A stretch of DNA of 64,000 nucleotides from Tricholoma matsutake (lineage: Eukaryota; Basidiomycota; Agaricomycetes; Agaricales; Tricholomataceae), in assembly GCA_026075535.2 (NCBI GenBank), contig AP026541.1, positions 5,828,001-5,892,000 of the forward strand, given 5' to 3'. The notes under the pieces were generated by a model. The model was given only the letters and a program-made list of their open reading frames with translations, was not told the DNA's origin and made no database searches. The position numbers and the translations under genes were made by a program. Every line of letters starts with the position of its first letter. Within the stretch, counting starts at the first letter, position 1. Shown piece by piece: positions 11,560-22,298 of this stretch.

Positions 11560-14500
11560 TGGGTGGCTCTAGAAGACAGGCAGTCAACAAGTGCCAGGTA
11601 CAGTGGAGGCAGGACTTACAGTTGGGACTGTTTGGAACATAGAGAGCATGACGTGCACGCTCCAAGGAAGATGCATTCAAAAATTTGACTGGATTTTGTG
11701 CTTCTTTAATGATGCTGCAAGCAGTCAGCAGAGACTTCCAGCAATGTTCACTGAAGATGTTCAGGTTCTCCATGTAGTCCACTATGACACTCCCATGACT
11801 TTTTCAGGAAAATGTGCTGCTGCAGATTTTCTTGCCCAAATGGAACATTTGAAAGGCCTGCTCAATCTAGTGTAGGGATGCCAAAGTTCAGTTCAGAACC
11901 TAGGTTCGAACCTCGAATGCCTGAACCAGACCTGCAGTTCTGGTTCAGTCCGGTTCTGGTTCTCTCTTTCACCAGTAGGTTCGGTTGCAGGTTCGGGGCC
12001 TCCAGGATCTATATGAACTCGGTTCGAACATGTTTGAACCGAGAACCTACACTATGAATGACACGGGGTTTTACAGGTTCTCCGGTGAAGCCAAAGGGAT
12101 TTGCGATGTCATTCATCCATGCTTCAGTCTGTGGGTGTGTTGAACAAGAGCGTGCAAGCCGCAGCCCGCGCCAAGAATTTCTTGATTACATCAACAGTCC
12201 TTTGGAGATCGGTGAACATGATCCGGTTAAGTGGTGGGGGGTATGTTATCTGATACTTCAAAATACAGCCAATGTCTTACCGTCATTTATAGCATCACCA
12301 GACACAGTTTCCAACACTAGCCTGCATTGCTTGTGATTATCTTGCTATTCAAGGTTCCTCGGTCCCATCCAAGCGCGCATTCTCATCAGGTGGATTGACG
12401 GATACAAAGGCTCAAAACCAGCTCAAACCGGATACCTTCAAAGCATTGCAGATCCTGAAGTGCTGTTACCAGGACAGGCTTATCATTGCAGAAGATGAAG
12501 CTGCTGCACATGATCAAACATGGTTACCGATGGAGGTTGATGATGAATTGTGATCTCATATTCTACCTACTCCTGAACTGTGTACATATCTGCATGATCT
12601 ATTCTCTGCTCACCTGCTTCTGTTCTTGTTGCTCAAATTCATATGTGAGATTTTTTTTTTTTTGCTAACTAGGTTCTACGGTTTGAACCTTGTTTGAACC
12701 TGAACTGAACCTGCCGAACTTGGTTCTCTCGGTTCTGGTTTGCGGTTCTGGCTACCCCCTCCTTGCTGCCTGGTTCTGGTTCACGGTTCAGAGAAATAGC
12801 TCAGAGAACCGGACCGAACCGAACTTCGGCATCCCTAATCTAGTGCATTGATCAGCCCCTAACAGCAGACAAGCATCTCTGTCATTACACACCCCTGCTG
12901 TGGCAGGTGCAACTGCTCCTTTGGGATGGCCACACTCAACTAATTCTGAATTTTCTATCAGTCTCTTGATGGCCCACATCAGTAATTCAACCATAAAATG
13001 GGACTTGAACAGATCTTGAGCCTTCTAACAGGGATAATAATCAGCTAGTCATCATAAAAAATAGCAATCAAGCAAATGTAGTCTTACTATGTAATCGTTG
13101 TCATGAGGACTTGAGCCCTCAGCAGATGGAACCCTCCACAATGCAGACCCATCCTCTCTTGTGGCCCATTTAGCATATTTGGCTACTGCACTGGGGTTGT
13201 TGTTGAATTTGCCCTGTTTGAAAAGTGTTTCAACTAAATGTAAAGTGTGAATGCCAAAATCAGACCATTTTTCAATGATCTGATTGTATGCCTACAGTTG
13301 AATTGTGTGATTAGAGAGTGAATGAGGCAAAGGAAGAGAAACTGCACCATTGTGTAGATCTTACTCTGAGTTGTTATGACGTAGATATTTCCAGGGTGAA
13401 CAATATCGAGGACCTTTTGAACTGTAGCAGCAAATGCTGAGCCTTTGCTGAACTCATGGAATGGCTTCTTAGAACAGAAAAGAACATGGTATAATGTCAG
13501 GAGGAACCGCATAGCCCAGTCAGCCAGCACAAAGAGAGGCTTTTCAATACTTTCACTTTTCATGGATCCCTTTGAAGAAGAAGCATTTGAGTCGCTGTCA
13601 AATGACAGGTCAGGCTTGAGGGTTTCCCATGGCTGAGCTAACTGTGTTTCAGTACCTTTGAGGTGGGACTTTCTTTGTTTGCTAATTATGGGTCAAACAG
13701 CTACCCTTTTAGACATGGAGTCAGCCTTGGAATCACACCCTGCAATGTGGATGATCTGGGGAAATTGGTCCTGTTAGATTGTGCAAAAAATGTAACTGAG
13801 ATACTTGCCTCATTCTTTCGCTTCACATCCCAACCCTTTGACCCCTTTGATGATGGTCACTGCAAATCCAGGTCCTCATTAGCAAGACTGCCTAGAACAT
13901 CTTTGGAGGGTGTAAAATCATTTTGAGGAGTAGCGGCTCTTCCCTTCCAACTGCCTTGAGAGATACCCTTGGTCTGCCAATCCTTTACAAGACTAGAGGG
14001 TTTGGTCACAGTTTCCTTGAGACATTTAAGTTGCAGTTTACTGTCATTCACGTGATTGGTCAGTTGCTATTATTGTTTATCAGTTATGACTCATGGCTTG
14101 TTGTCCTCATTATCCTTTGCAGGGCACTTCAATTTCTGCCGTTCTTCTCTCAACCTAGTCTTCTCAGCTTCAACAGCTTCCCTTGTTTTGCCTCTCACAG
14201 CTTTTTTCTTCTTCTTCTTAGTTTTCTGCTCTTGATTAGTTATGCAGGAAGGCTTCAATCCCCATACACTCACCAGCTTAGTCTTGACAGATTCAGGTTT
14301 TGAGTCATCATCTTCAATGTCCAGAGATTCATCCTCTTCATCTAGGGATGTTAGAGGTTCATCCTTGTCCATTGGGAAGTCCTCCAGTCCATTGTCCTTG
14401 GGGATGGGGACAACTTCTTTGCTCTCAGCATCTTGTAAATCTTTGAGGTGTTGGTCAGTTGTTCATTCTTCTTCCATATCCTCTTCTTCTTCATCAAGCT

Positions 14501-15069
14501 CCATCTCATCTAATGCAATCTTCTTCTGCTTGTCCAGTTCCTCAAGCCTCTGCAATAACTCAGCCTTCTTGGCCTTGGCTTCAGAAACTTCCACTGATGT
14601 GCACTTTGGGTGTGGCAGCAGGCTTGCCTGGCTGTATTACATGATTGATGCACTGGGGTAGTAGAGATCATGGTGGAATCAGTTTCTTTATTTTGGTGGG
14701 GAGATTCTTGGGTGCAGGCTGTGAACTTACTTTCTGTTTCTTCTCAACTGGCTTGACAACCAGTGTCGATTGATCCTTGCTGGCCCCTTGACCTTTTGGA
14801 TGACCTCGTTTATGTGGTACACTCTGAGTAGAGCTTGGTGGCTCAAGTTCTACATCCACATCAATTGCTGGAGCATGAAGACCAGGAGCTGTTGACTTGG
14901 GTAGTGCTTTTGCCTTTGGAGCTGCATGTTGGCCTTTTCCTTTTGCATTGCTTCTGGTCTGCTGACTTTTCACTGTTACATAATGTTCATGTTGAGATGA
15001 GTCAGGGCAGGGACGGGAACAGGGATGGGTGTGATGGGGTTTGAAAGTCAACGAAAGTTGGAACGACAA
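11560..15069 (-). CDS. DUF6532-like nuclear-type protein gene, interrupted by hAT in an intron
   Basis: Reading down the minus strand: a basic Lys/Pro-rich N-terminus (15069-14668), a coiled-coil/acidic stretch (ELLQRLEELDKQKKIALDE near 14560, then DDDSKPESVKTKL near 14300), a helical domain with FVLADWAMRFLLTLYHVLF and VLDIVHPGNIYVITTQ (13560-13370), then YNQIIEKWSDFGIHTLHLVE (from 13290) with AKYAKWATREDGSALWRVP. After that come MVELLMWAIKRLIENSE (12994 on), PKGAVAPATAG, and EQAFQMFHLGKK and VDYMENLNIFSEHCWKSLL (11860-11720). This order matches an Agaricomycete family I know as DUF6532. Introns have GT/AG ends, for example GTAAGATC to CACTGTAG before AYNQ. Oddities: TGA codons inside the acidic region and after STFS suggest decay or editing of my model. 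The hAT copy at 11873 lies in the last large intron. Final exon limits are uncertain. Confidence 0.5.
11873..12837 (+). mobile_element. hAT transposon remnant, 965 bp, TSD ATCTAGTG
   Basis: The ends are inverted copies: TAGGGATGCC(A/G)AAGTTC(A/G)GTTC at 11873 and its complement ending at 12837. The 8-bp direct repeat ATCTAGTG flanks both sides (11865-11872 and 12838-12845), the size typical for hAT elements. Subterminal regions are full of GGTTC/GAACC repeats (transposase-binding type). The interior keeps only the C-terminal part of a transposase. The element sits in an intron of the surrounding minus-strand gene. Confidence 0.92.
12150..12553 (+). pseudogene. hAT transposase C-terminal (dimerisation) fragment
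   Basis: Two exons, about 12150-12240 and 12293-12553, are separated by a 52-nt GTATGT...ATAG intron. Splicing joins DPVKWWG to HHQTQFPTLACIACDYLAIQ, continuing PSKRAFSSGGL, the signature of the hAT C-terminal dimerisation region (usual form: WW..H...YP.LA..A.DYLAI..SS...ER.FS.GR). The RNase H-like catalytic core and BED zinc finger are absent, so it cannot transpose by itself. The ER of the usual signature reads KR here. Confidence 0.85.
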
Positions 15070-15178
15070 AAATCAACAATTGCATGTGTTCATCAAGGCC
15101 AAACAAATAACATCTGATCAATATCTGATCACTAGATTAGGTGCACATTATAGCCTCTGTTACATTGATCCATCCACA
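15070..15178. promoter_or_regulatory. Short divergent intergenic region between two genes
   Basis: About 109 bp separate the putative start of the minus-strand DUF6532-like gene from the ATG of the plus-strand gene at 15179. This would have to hold both promoters. It is AT-rich; no clear TATA box was singled out. Inferred purely from the gene arrangement. Confidence 0.3.
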
Positions 15179-15875
15179 ATGAGCGACCAGCAGCAAATGC
15201 AAGGCAATGTTCTAGACAGCTACATCCCTATCTGAGCTGATGATGGGCACCACTATTTAGTGCCCCACTTTATGAATCCCGCCACTCATCAGGCAATGAA
15301 TGCCTATTGCCAGAAGTTGGAACTTGATGTCTGTAATGCAGATGGAGGGGTAAGCTTCGTTTATTTCAAATCAGGTTGAAGTTAAGGGCTGCTGCCATGT
15401 CTCTGGCCACTGCTGTGTCCTGGCTGCTCCCATTTCTCTATCCGCTCCCATGTCTTGTCTATCCCAACTGACATTATGATCAATTTCCAGTCTGGCAACA
15501 AGACCGCACCGCCATACTACCTGGTGGCCCACAACCAGCTCACCCTACCTGCTGATCCAGTAAGTGTCATCCTCATTTGTGTTTCTACATTAGTTCATCC
15601 TGTTGCAGGACTGGACAGACAGGGAGTTGTTGAGCTGCTATGCTGAAGTGAAGGCCCTTCAAGACCAGCTTGGCACATCATACAAGGATGCCAGTCATCA
15701 TCTGTACATGGCCGAGGTGGAGAAGCTCGAACAACAAGATATAACATTGAAAACATATGCCATTTTGAAGGAAAGGGTTGAAAATAAGTTGAAATCATTC
15801 GAAAGGAGGTTGTCAGAAATTATGCCATCAGCCCACTCAGACGCTATGGCTGATCCCCCTGCTGAGTCCCAGTGA
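15179..15875 (+). pseudogene. Small three-exon gene of unknown function with one nonsense codon
   Basis: CDS model join(15179..15349, 15491..15559, 15609..15875). All three exons are whole numbers of codons (57, 23 and 89, the last including the stop), and both introns have GTAAG donors and CAG acceptors, which strongly supports the model. The product would be 168 aa with a C-terminal helical, charged region (VEKLEQQDITLKTYAILKER) that may form a coiled coil. Codon 19 (15233-15235) is TGA; a CGA-to-TGA change would explain it. Otherwise the frame is intact, so this is a very young pseudogene, or translation starts downstream. I do not recognise the family. It is divergent from the DUF6532-like gene. 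Confidence 0.55.
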
Positions 15876-16020
15876 TGTGGAAGGATAATTAATACCTTAC
15901 TCATTATATATACATCTATGTAGCTTTTGTCTGTATTCTGTTCTTAATGCACATCATTGTAGTAATATCATTGTTTTTGTGGTCCTGTCAAGCTCCGATG
16001 TCAGTGTCGCTTCCCCATTC

Positions 16021-16765
16021 CTGTCCTTGTCCCCATCCCCACTCCTGTCCTTGCTCCCATCCCCATCCCCATCCCCATCCCCTTCCCTGCAATTGCATTT
16101 CAAACATTACTAATGTCTATACTATGTTCTTAATGCACATCTATCTGTATGGTACAGCAAGTAAAGTAGTAATGTAGTCATTGGTTAATTAATAGAGTAT
16201 GTACAAATATATAGTGAGTTCGACGGTGTCCATTGAAACAGATAATACAATGTGTACAGTCAATAGTCCCTGTCCCCACTCCCGTCCCCACTCCCATCCC
16301 TGCTCCCATCCCCATCCCCTTCCCCTTCCCTGCAATTGCATTTCAAACATTACTAATGTCTGTACTATGTGCTTAATGCATGTCTATCTGTATGGTACAG
16401 CAAGTAAAGTAGCAATGTAGTCATTGGTTAATTAATAGAGTATGTACAAATATATAGTGAGTTTGATGGCATCCATCGAAACAGATAATACAATGTGTAC
16501 AGTCAATAGTGTTCATAGGTTAATATTGCCCATTCCCATGTCCGTGCCCAATGGCAATGCCATGGCCATCCCCATGGCCCTCCCCGTGTCTGTGGCCATG
16601 TCTGTGCCCATTGCATTTCAAATGTTACTAATGTCTGTATTACATTCCTAATGCATGTCTATTGTAAGGTATAATAATCAGTGTACAATGTAGTCGTTGG
16701 TTAATATAGTATAGTGACTTTATATAGTGAGTTCAACAGTGTCCATTGAACCCATATCATTTGAT
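16021..16765. repeat. Three tandem copies of a ~243-275 bp unit
   Basis: Each unit has a C-rich CCCATCCC tract, then TTGCATTTCAAA, TACTAATGTCT, ATGGTACAGCAAGTAAAG, a GGTTAATTAATAGAGTATG block, and ends with GACGGTGTCCATTGAAAC-like sequence. The shared TTGCATTTCA occurs at 16093, 16336 and 16611. Copies 1 and 2 are nearly identical; copy 3 is diverged and its C-rich part is altered. No gene is apparent; short frames over the C-rich tract are low complexity. Confidence 0.85.
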
Positions 16766-16999
16766 ACAATGTAGCTTACCTATGTGTGGGAAGCTCATGG
16801 GCAATTTGTTCCTTTGCTGGATGGTTATGTTCCTGTTCTGGATGGCATTCCTGATGACTCTGATGATGACTTTTAGTAAATCTTTCTCTGTATTCTTCTT
16901 CCATGTTTTTGTCTCTGCATTTGCATCCCCTGTTCATCAGAATCATCACTAGCATTATGTCTGAATTGTTGTACTTATAGTGTCATGAATGTGATTATG

Positions 17000-18069
17000 T
17001 TATACTACATATCCTGATGCCCAAAAGAAACCCCAAGCCTTGTCTGTTGTAATATTCTGACATGCATGGTCTATCACAGAAAGAGAGAAATCCTGCCAAT
17101 GGTGACAAAGAAAGGCCTTGATGGACAAGAATGCTTGCTCAATTGGATTGAGATCAGGTGAATACAGTGGGAGGAAGATGAGCTTGCATTCTGGTAGAGA
17201 GGTCAATATGGTTGGGAAACATTGCAACCTAGTACTTATGGGCTTCATCTTCTACAAGAGCTTGAACTTCCTCTGAGTGGTGGATGCTACAATTGTCGAG
17301 AATGAGAACACTGTGAGGACCAGGATATGGGTTGGTTAGAGGAATCTGGACAGAGAATATGTCCTGAGTCAGTGATGGTTTTGAACAGGGCTCACAGTTG
17401 AACTTACAACCAATTCACATAGAAATTCTACAAAATGTTCTGAGGTCATGGATCCTGGGATAATGTTGTATGTGATGAGGCCATCAAGAGTTAGGATGGG
17501 AAGGATGGAATAATGTTCTCCATGGACCAAAAAGTGCTTTTGGATGCATCAATGCCCACCCCTTTGGCCACTGGGACGACCTTCAATTCCTCACAGCTTT
17601 ATCAATGAACATCATCATTTGTGGATCTGGGACTTCATCAGCTATGTGATTCATGAATGCCGACTGAACAAGATCATCCCATTCCAGTGCACAGGCTGAT
17701 ATCACTTTGCACATGAGGTCAAGGCACCAAAGTGTTCTGCATAATGTCGGCACCAAAACATGGACCCCTCGATGTTCATATAGCTCATCTTGGAATCTGG
17801 ATCTCATCTAGATATATTGTATGCCTTTGGTTGATTAGGGAGGAGACAAATTTGATATCTGTGGAAACAAGTGATCGATGTCTACCAGTTTTACAATGAA
17901 CATGAGGATTGTGTGTGATGCTATAAGTTCTGAAGTATGAGAGAGATGAATAGACAAGTGATTTCTTGATTCCAAGGACCCTGTAGATCTCCTTTACTGT
18001 GAAATCTTGTTCATAAAACAGTGCAGGAATGCATGCTTTCAAGTCTTTTGAGATATGGCGACGAGACAT
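17000..18069 (-). pseudogene. Tc1/mariner-type DDE transposase, decayed
   Basis: Minus-strand pieces give a nearly complete transposase. An N-terminal helix-turn-helix (LKACIPALFYEQDFTVKEI, 18069-17785) is followed by MMMFIDKAVRN (first catalytic Asp, near 17590), SILPILTLDGLITYNIIPGS (near 17490), LILDNCSIHHSEEV (second Asp, near 17300), and YSPDLNPIEQAF (third acidic residue, near 17150). A ~60-nt intron (GTAAGTTCAACT to CTGTCCAG, about 17343-17402) sits between FLCELV and IPLTNPYPGP. Frame changes near 17800, 17570 and 17240 break it. The three catalytic positions D, D, E remain. Terminal inverted repeats were not clear. Confidence 0.85.
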
Positions 18070-18318
18070 GGATCATGGTCTATGACAGATATAACACAAC
18101 CACACAATGATACAAATATTTTTATTTTCCAGTTTTCCATATACATGTGAAAATTGCTGTAATCTTAAATAAAACAAAATATTGCTGGTAGGTCGTTGCA
18201 CAAATACATTTACAAGGGCACCACAACGACAAATTCCACCCCTTGCTAGTGGGCCACTTCAGCCATGCATCACACAACAGGCAGGGTAAAACTTTCCCAA
18301 TATCTCCAAGTCTATCCC

Positions 18319-19541
18319 TATGAGAAGTTTCACATCTTGGATCGGCAGGGGTGTGTGGGAGTGTGTTGTGATTGTATCAACAAGGGGATTCTAATGGGGG
18401 TATGGACATGAAATGGATTTTGTCCGCTTGGCTCTCACAAGGACTTTTGATGGCTGTTGGGAGATTTTGATGGTTATGCTAGGTCATCTGGACTGTATTC
18501 ACGAGACGATTCTGATGGTAGTACTCACGTGAAAATCTCGGCATTGGCATTGGCTGTCAAGGTTTATTGATGGCTTGGCTGTGCTGTGCTAGGTCATCTG
18601 GACCATATTCATGAGACGATCCCAATGGTGGTACTCACTCATGGGAAAGTCTCAGCATATCCATGTTAGGCTTGGTTAGGGTTGTCTCAGCGGCCAAAGG
18701 CCGCATTAGTGTTTGGCTTAGCTGTTTAGGGTCAGAATGTTCAATGAGCCCCCCTTGGGGGGTTGGGGGGCATTGTACATAAGCAGGCAGGAGTTTCTTT
18801 TTTTCCAGGTGAAAATCTGGCAAACATGAGGAGAAAATTACACTTTTCCACATGCAATTTTCTAGGCCAGAAATAACTTGTATTCTCCAGAGATTTCTGA
18901 TTTGCTCTTGCAGGAAATATACCTTTTTTTTCCTAGGAAAAAATCAGGGGGAAATCAAGAGAAAATAAGTTCTTTTCACTTCAGATTCCCCTTTTTTTCT
19001 CTCCACACAAATGATATATTTTCCCTTAGGCAGATTGCAGAGAAAATAAAGAGAAAATAATCTATCTTCACCAGTTTTTCTTTACTTGTTTGCTACATGA
19101 AAAAGGGTAATTTTCTCCACATTTTCTCCACATTTTCTCTCTGCCAAACACTAATGTGGCCTTTGGCCACCGAGACAAGCCTAACTGAGCCTAACATGGA
19201 TATGCCAAGACTTTCCCATGAGTGAGTACCACCATTGGGATCATCTCACAAATATGGTCCAGATGACCTAGCACAGCACAGCCAAGCCATCAAAAAACCT
19301 TGACAGCCAACGCCAATGCCAAGATTTTTATGTGAGTACTACCATCAGAATCGTCTTGTGAATACGGTCCAGATGACCTAGCATAACCATCAAAATCTCC
19401 CAACAGCCATCAAAAGTCCTCATGAGAGCCAAGTGGACAAAATCCATTTCACATCCATACCCCCATTAGAATCCCCTCATCGATACGATCACAACACACT
19501 CCCACACACCCCTGCCGATCCAAGATGTGAAATTTTTCATA
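18319..19541. repeat. Foldback element with ~395-bp inverted arms
   Basis: Bases 18319-18716 and 19144-19541 are inverted copies over nearly 400 bp, both starting at their outer ends with TTTCACATCTTGGATCGGC. The 427-bp central loop (18717-19143) is AT-rich with GAGAAAATAA/TTTTCTC words. No protein frame is present. The arms differ by scattered substitutions, mostly transitions, so the element is not brand new. It looks like a foldback/MITE-type DNA element; superfamily unknown and no clean target duplication found. Confidence 0.85.
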
Positions 19542-19661
19542 TTTGTTTCAAAGAAACAAACTGCCAGGAATTTGAGGTCCACCAAAAATGGAATCACATG
19601 TGGGGGAAATCACCCTGGGATCACACTGTGACCAAGCATACACATCACCCGACACCCAGGT

Positions 19662-20018
19662 GATCATCACCCAAGGAATCCTACAGGATTCCTGACAGCT
19701 TCAAGCAGAAGCAAACACATGTAAACCACTCAAACAAACAAAAATAGTCCTAGAAACAGCCTAGTCACCTTTTGCCATCAAAAAGTAGTCAGGAACACCT
19801 CCAAAACAGGCAAAACATACAGATCACCCAGGTCTGGGTGATCATCCCCCAAGGAATCCTGCAGGATTCCTGACAGCTTCAAACAGAATCAAACAAATGT
19901 AAACCACCCAAACAAACGGAAATAGTCCTAGAAACAGCCTAGTCACTTTTCACCATTAAAAAGCAGTCAGGAACACCTCCAAAACAGGCAAAACATACAA
20001 GTCACCCAGGTCTGGGTG
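19662..20018. repeat. Two tandem copies of a 178-bp unit
   Basis: Unit 1 (19662-19839) and unit 2 (19840-20018) share GATCATC-CCAAGGAATCCT, GGATTCCTGACAGCTTCAA, TAGTCCTAGAAACAGCCTAG and CACCTCCAAAACAGGCAAAA in the same order. Each begins near a CACCCAGG(T/C)(C)TGGGTGA palindrome. A third partial boundary lies at 20012. No coding capacity. Confidence 0.8.
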
Positions 20019-20057
20019 ACCAGAGGACTATAGTTGTCTGAAGTGGAATACGGATAG

Positions 20058-20235
20058 ACATTGGACACCTCATGCTAGGCATGTGGCTTATCTCTTATTG
20101 TTCCCTGACATCAGATGCCTCATGCAAGGCATGAGGCCTATTGTTTCCATTCTTACTTGATACACATCTACCTTTCTGATTGGACGATAAGGACCTCCCT
20201 CCTAGTATAAGTACTGTGACTTGTAGTAGGGATGT
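20058..20235 (+). repeat. Gypsy LTR fragment, same family as the LTR at 41.1-41.7 kb
   Basis: The plus strand here matches the reverse complement of 41440-41640: GACA(T/C)(T/C)GGACACCTCATGC, TTATTGTTCCCTGACATCAG, GCCTCATGC--GGCATGAGGC and CTTGATA...GATTGGAC(G/A)ATA appear in the same order. It lacks an internal region, so it is a solo or truncated LTR. A shorter spacing between the two CATG palindromes distinguishes it from the 41-kb copy. Confidence 0.65.
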
Positions 20236-20574
20236 CCTTAGTTTAGATCTAGGCAATCTACATGCTTAACCTGCAAACTCGTGAACTTATGTAAACTTTG
20301 CACTCCCCCCCGTATTCCTATCGGAGTCCTAGGAGTCCGAGTTTTCTGATAAGAGTCCGATCGGAATCCAATAGGAGTCCTACTAGTCCGACAATAGTCC
20401 TAGGAGTCCGATAGGAATCTGATCAGAATATATCTTGATGACCATGTACTTTTATTTCCAAGAAATTCCTAGTAAATTCCAAGTAAAGTCCTATGCAATT
20501 CCAACAGGTAGTAGTTGGAATACCACACCATTTCGGAAGACTTAACTTGATGAAAGTGCTTAAAAAATAAATGG

Positions 20575-20658
20575 GCAGAGCAGGAATTGAACCCCAGACC
20601 TTGGAATATAAGTGACATGACTACCAAACAAGTGCTCAACCAGTTGAGCCACAGGAGC
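20575..20658 (-). repeat. tRNA-derived (SINE-like) segment
   Basis: On the minus strand the 84 nt begin GCTCCTG, then TGGCTCAACTGGTTGAGC (A box and a complete D-arm hairpin), then an anticodon-arm-like region with TTGGTAG, and GGTTCAATTCC (canonical B box/T-loop) near the 3' end. The anticodon stem pairs poorly and the acceptor ends do not pair well, so a working tRNA is unlikely. This suits a tRNA-derived SINE head or tRNA pseudogene. Confidence 0.6.
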
Positions 20659-20877
20659 ATTAATAAATATGTAATATCAAGTCCATTTAAAGCACTTAGG
20701 ATTAGTTCACTTATTTTTAACCTCTCTCACAAGAGCTCGAAAAAAAATTGTTCAGCCCTCGCATCTTTGCGAGGGAGTAGATAACTAATATAGATTTAAA
20801 AAAAACCCCCCATGCAAATGTGAGGGGGAGAATTGATTATACTATTTAATTATACTATTTTAAATTCTACAAAAAAA

Positions 20878-21660
20878 AACCCACCCCCCCATTTCGTGGG
20901 GGGGAGGGGGTGGTGGTGCGTTGCGTTGGCTGTCTCATCAGCCCTGTCCCGTTGTTTCCCCTCCCTCTTGTCTCCGTCGTGTCTCACCTCCCTCACCTCG
21001 CCTCCCCTGTGGCTTCCCTCGCCTCCCTCATCTCCCCTCCCTCGTTGTTCCACCCACCATCCACCCCAGGAGCAGTTGCTCACGAGGCTGGTGGTGGGTG
21101 GTGCATTGTATGTTGGTGGGGGCATTTGTCCATCGTCCCCTCCCTCCCTCCCCCTCCCTCCCTCCCCCTCCCCTTAAACACCCTACGAGCAGATGCTCAT
21201 AGGTGTGCGTGGGGCGGGTGTCGCCATCGTCTCCCCTTCTGGTCATCGTCTCCCTTTCCCCTTGTCATTTTGTCACCCTTGTCATTCATCCCCCTCGTCG
21301 TCTGCACCCACGAACCACCCTACGGGCAGCTGCTTGTAGACGTGTCGTTTGGTGCCATTGTCATCCCTCCATGCCGTTCCCGTGTTCTCGCACCCCATAT
21401 ACACCCCGCGAGCAGTCGCTCACGGCGGTGATGGGGGGTGCTGGATGTCATTGGTGTTGTGGGGGGTCCATGCACTCACGATCCACCCTACGAGCAGCAG
21501 CTCGTAGGCGTGGGGTGGGTGCGTTGTCAGTTCGTCAGTGATGTGGCTCAAGGGGAGGGGTCGGGTGGTGCTTACCGGGTGGGTATTCCCCTTCTGGGGT
21601 CTTCTGGTGTTGCTCCCCATGCTCCTGACCATGATCAATACCCTCACATCCCATTTTGAC
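20878..21660. repeat. GC-rich region with five spaced ~22-nt palindromes
   Basis: Imperfect palindromes of the form TACGAGCAGNTGCTCGTA occur at about 21065, 21184, 21318, 21407 and 21487, at spacings of 80-135 bp, mostly preceded by CACCC and followed by G-rich DNA. The surrounding sequence is C-rich on one strand (TCCCTC, CCCCTC), giving long but low-complexity open frames that I regard as artefacts. A similar palindrome is in the MITE at 2992-3497. Confidence 0.55.
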
Positions 21661-21842
21661 GGGGAGGAGGGGCGTTGCCAGGGGCATCGTTGGGTGTGGG
21701 TTTGGCTCGCATCAGTCCATCATTACTCATGTAGATTAGAACCTAGAAACAAAACAAATGAATTAGTTAGTTTACAAAAGTAAAAAACAAATGAAAAAAA
21801 AAACTTACTACGGCCCAAACAATGATTGCATCATTTGGGCAT

Positions 21843-22116
21843 TGTTAGGAAACCACCCCATTACCTAATAAACTTTCATTTTTATTTTATTATGTTGAAT
21901 TACGCTACATGATGCCAAATGACACTACATTTTGATAGCGTGAGAATTTTATTTCGCACGCATCAAAATGTATGCGCATGTACGAGTGCGTTGGTAACAA
22001 CAATGTACAATATATGTAACATAGTATATAAACCCTAAATATATGCCTAGGGGACCCCAGTTGTGTTCTCTTAGGTATTCCACCTACGTTTTCGGTGTGA
22101 AAGGCCTATCTCAACA
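21843..22116 (+). repeat. Copia-like LTR candidate (274 bp)
   Basis: The segment starts TGTTAGGAAACC and ends GGCCTATCTCAACA, the TG...CA form of an LTR with short inverted ends (TGTT/AACA). It contains ATATAAACCC as a possible TATA box (near 22025) and is followed by AACTTACCTATTAATAACCCC. No pol gene follows. Family assignment rests on size and ends only. Confidence 0.45.
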
Positions 22117-22298
22117 AACTTACCTATTAATAACCCCTCACATCAAAACCATCAATTTCCCCATCATGCGCGCAGATCCTGCCCCCTTCTTGTAGAGAGA
22201 ACCCGCATGGTCTTAGCTAGCAGATAGTGGGTGTCGCCCTAACAGGCATCGTTCGGCATCAAAACCAGTCATTTCCGGTCTTGGGGGCTCGTCTAGAG

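Noticed and set aside
20833..21541. Several overlapping long ORFs (up to 173 codons).
   Set aside because: They arise from C- and T-rich low-complexity DNA read in all frames; no domain, no splice sites, and compositions differ from real genes nearby.
20878..21660. Regularly spaced palindromes as a CRISPR-like array.
   Set aside because: Repeats are imperfect, spacings vary from 80 to 135 bp, flanks are C-rich low complexity, and every other feature is eukaryotic.
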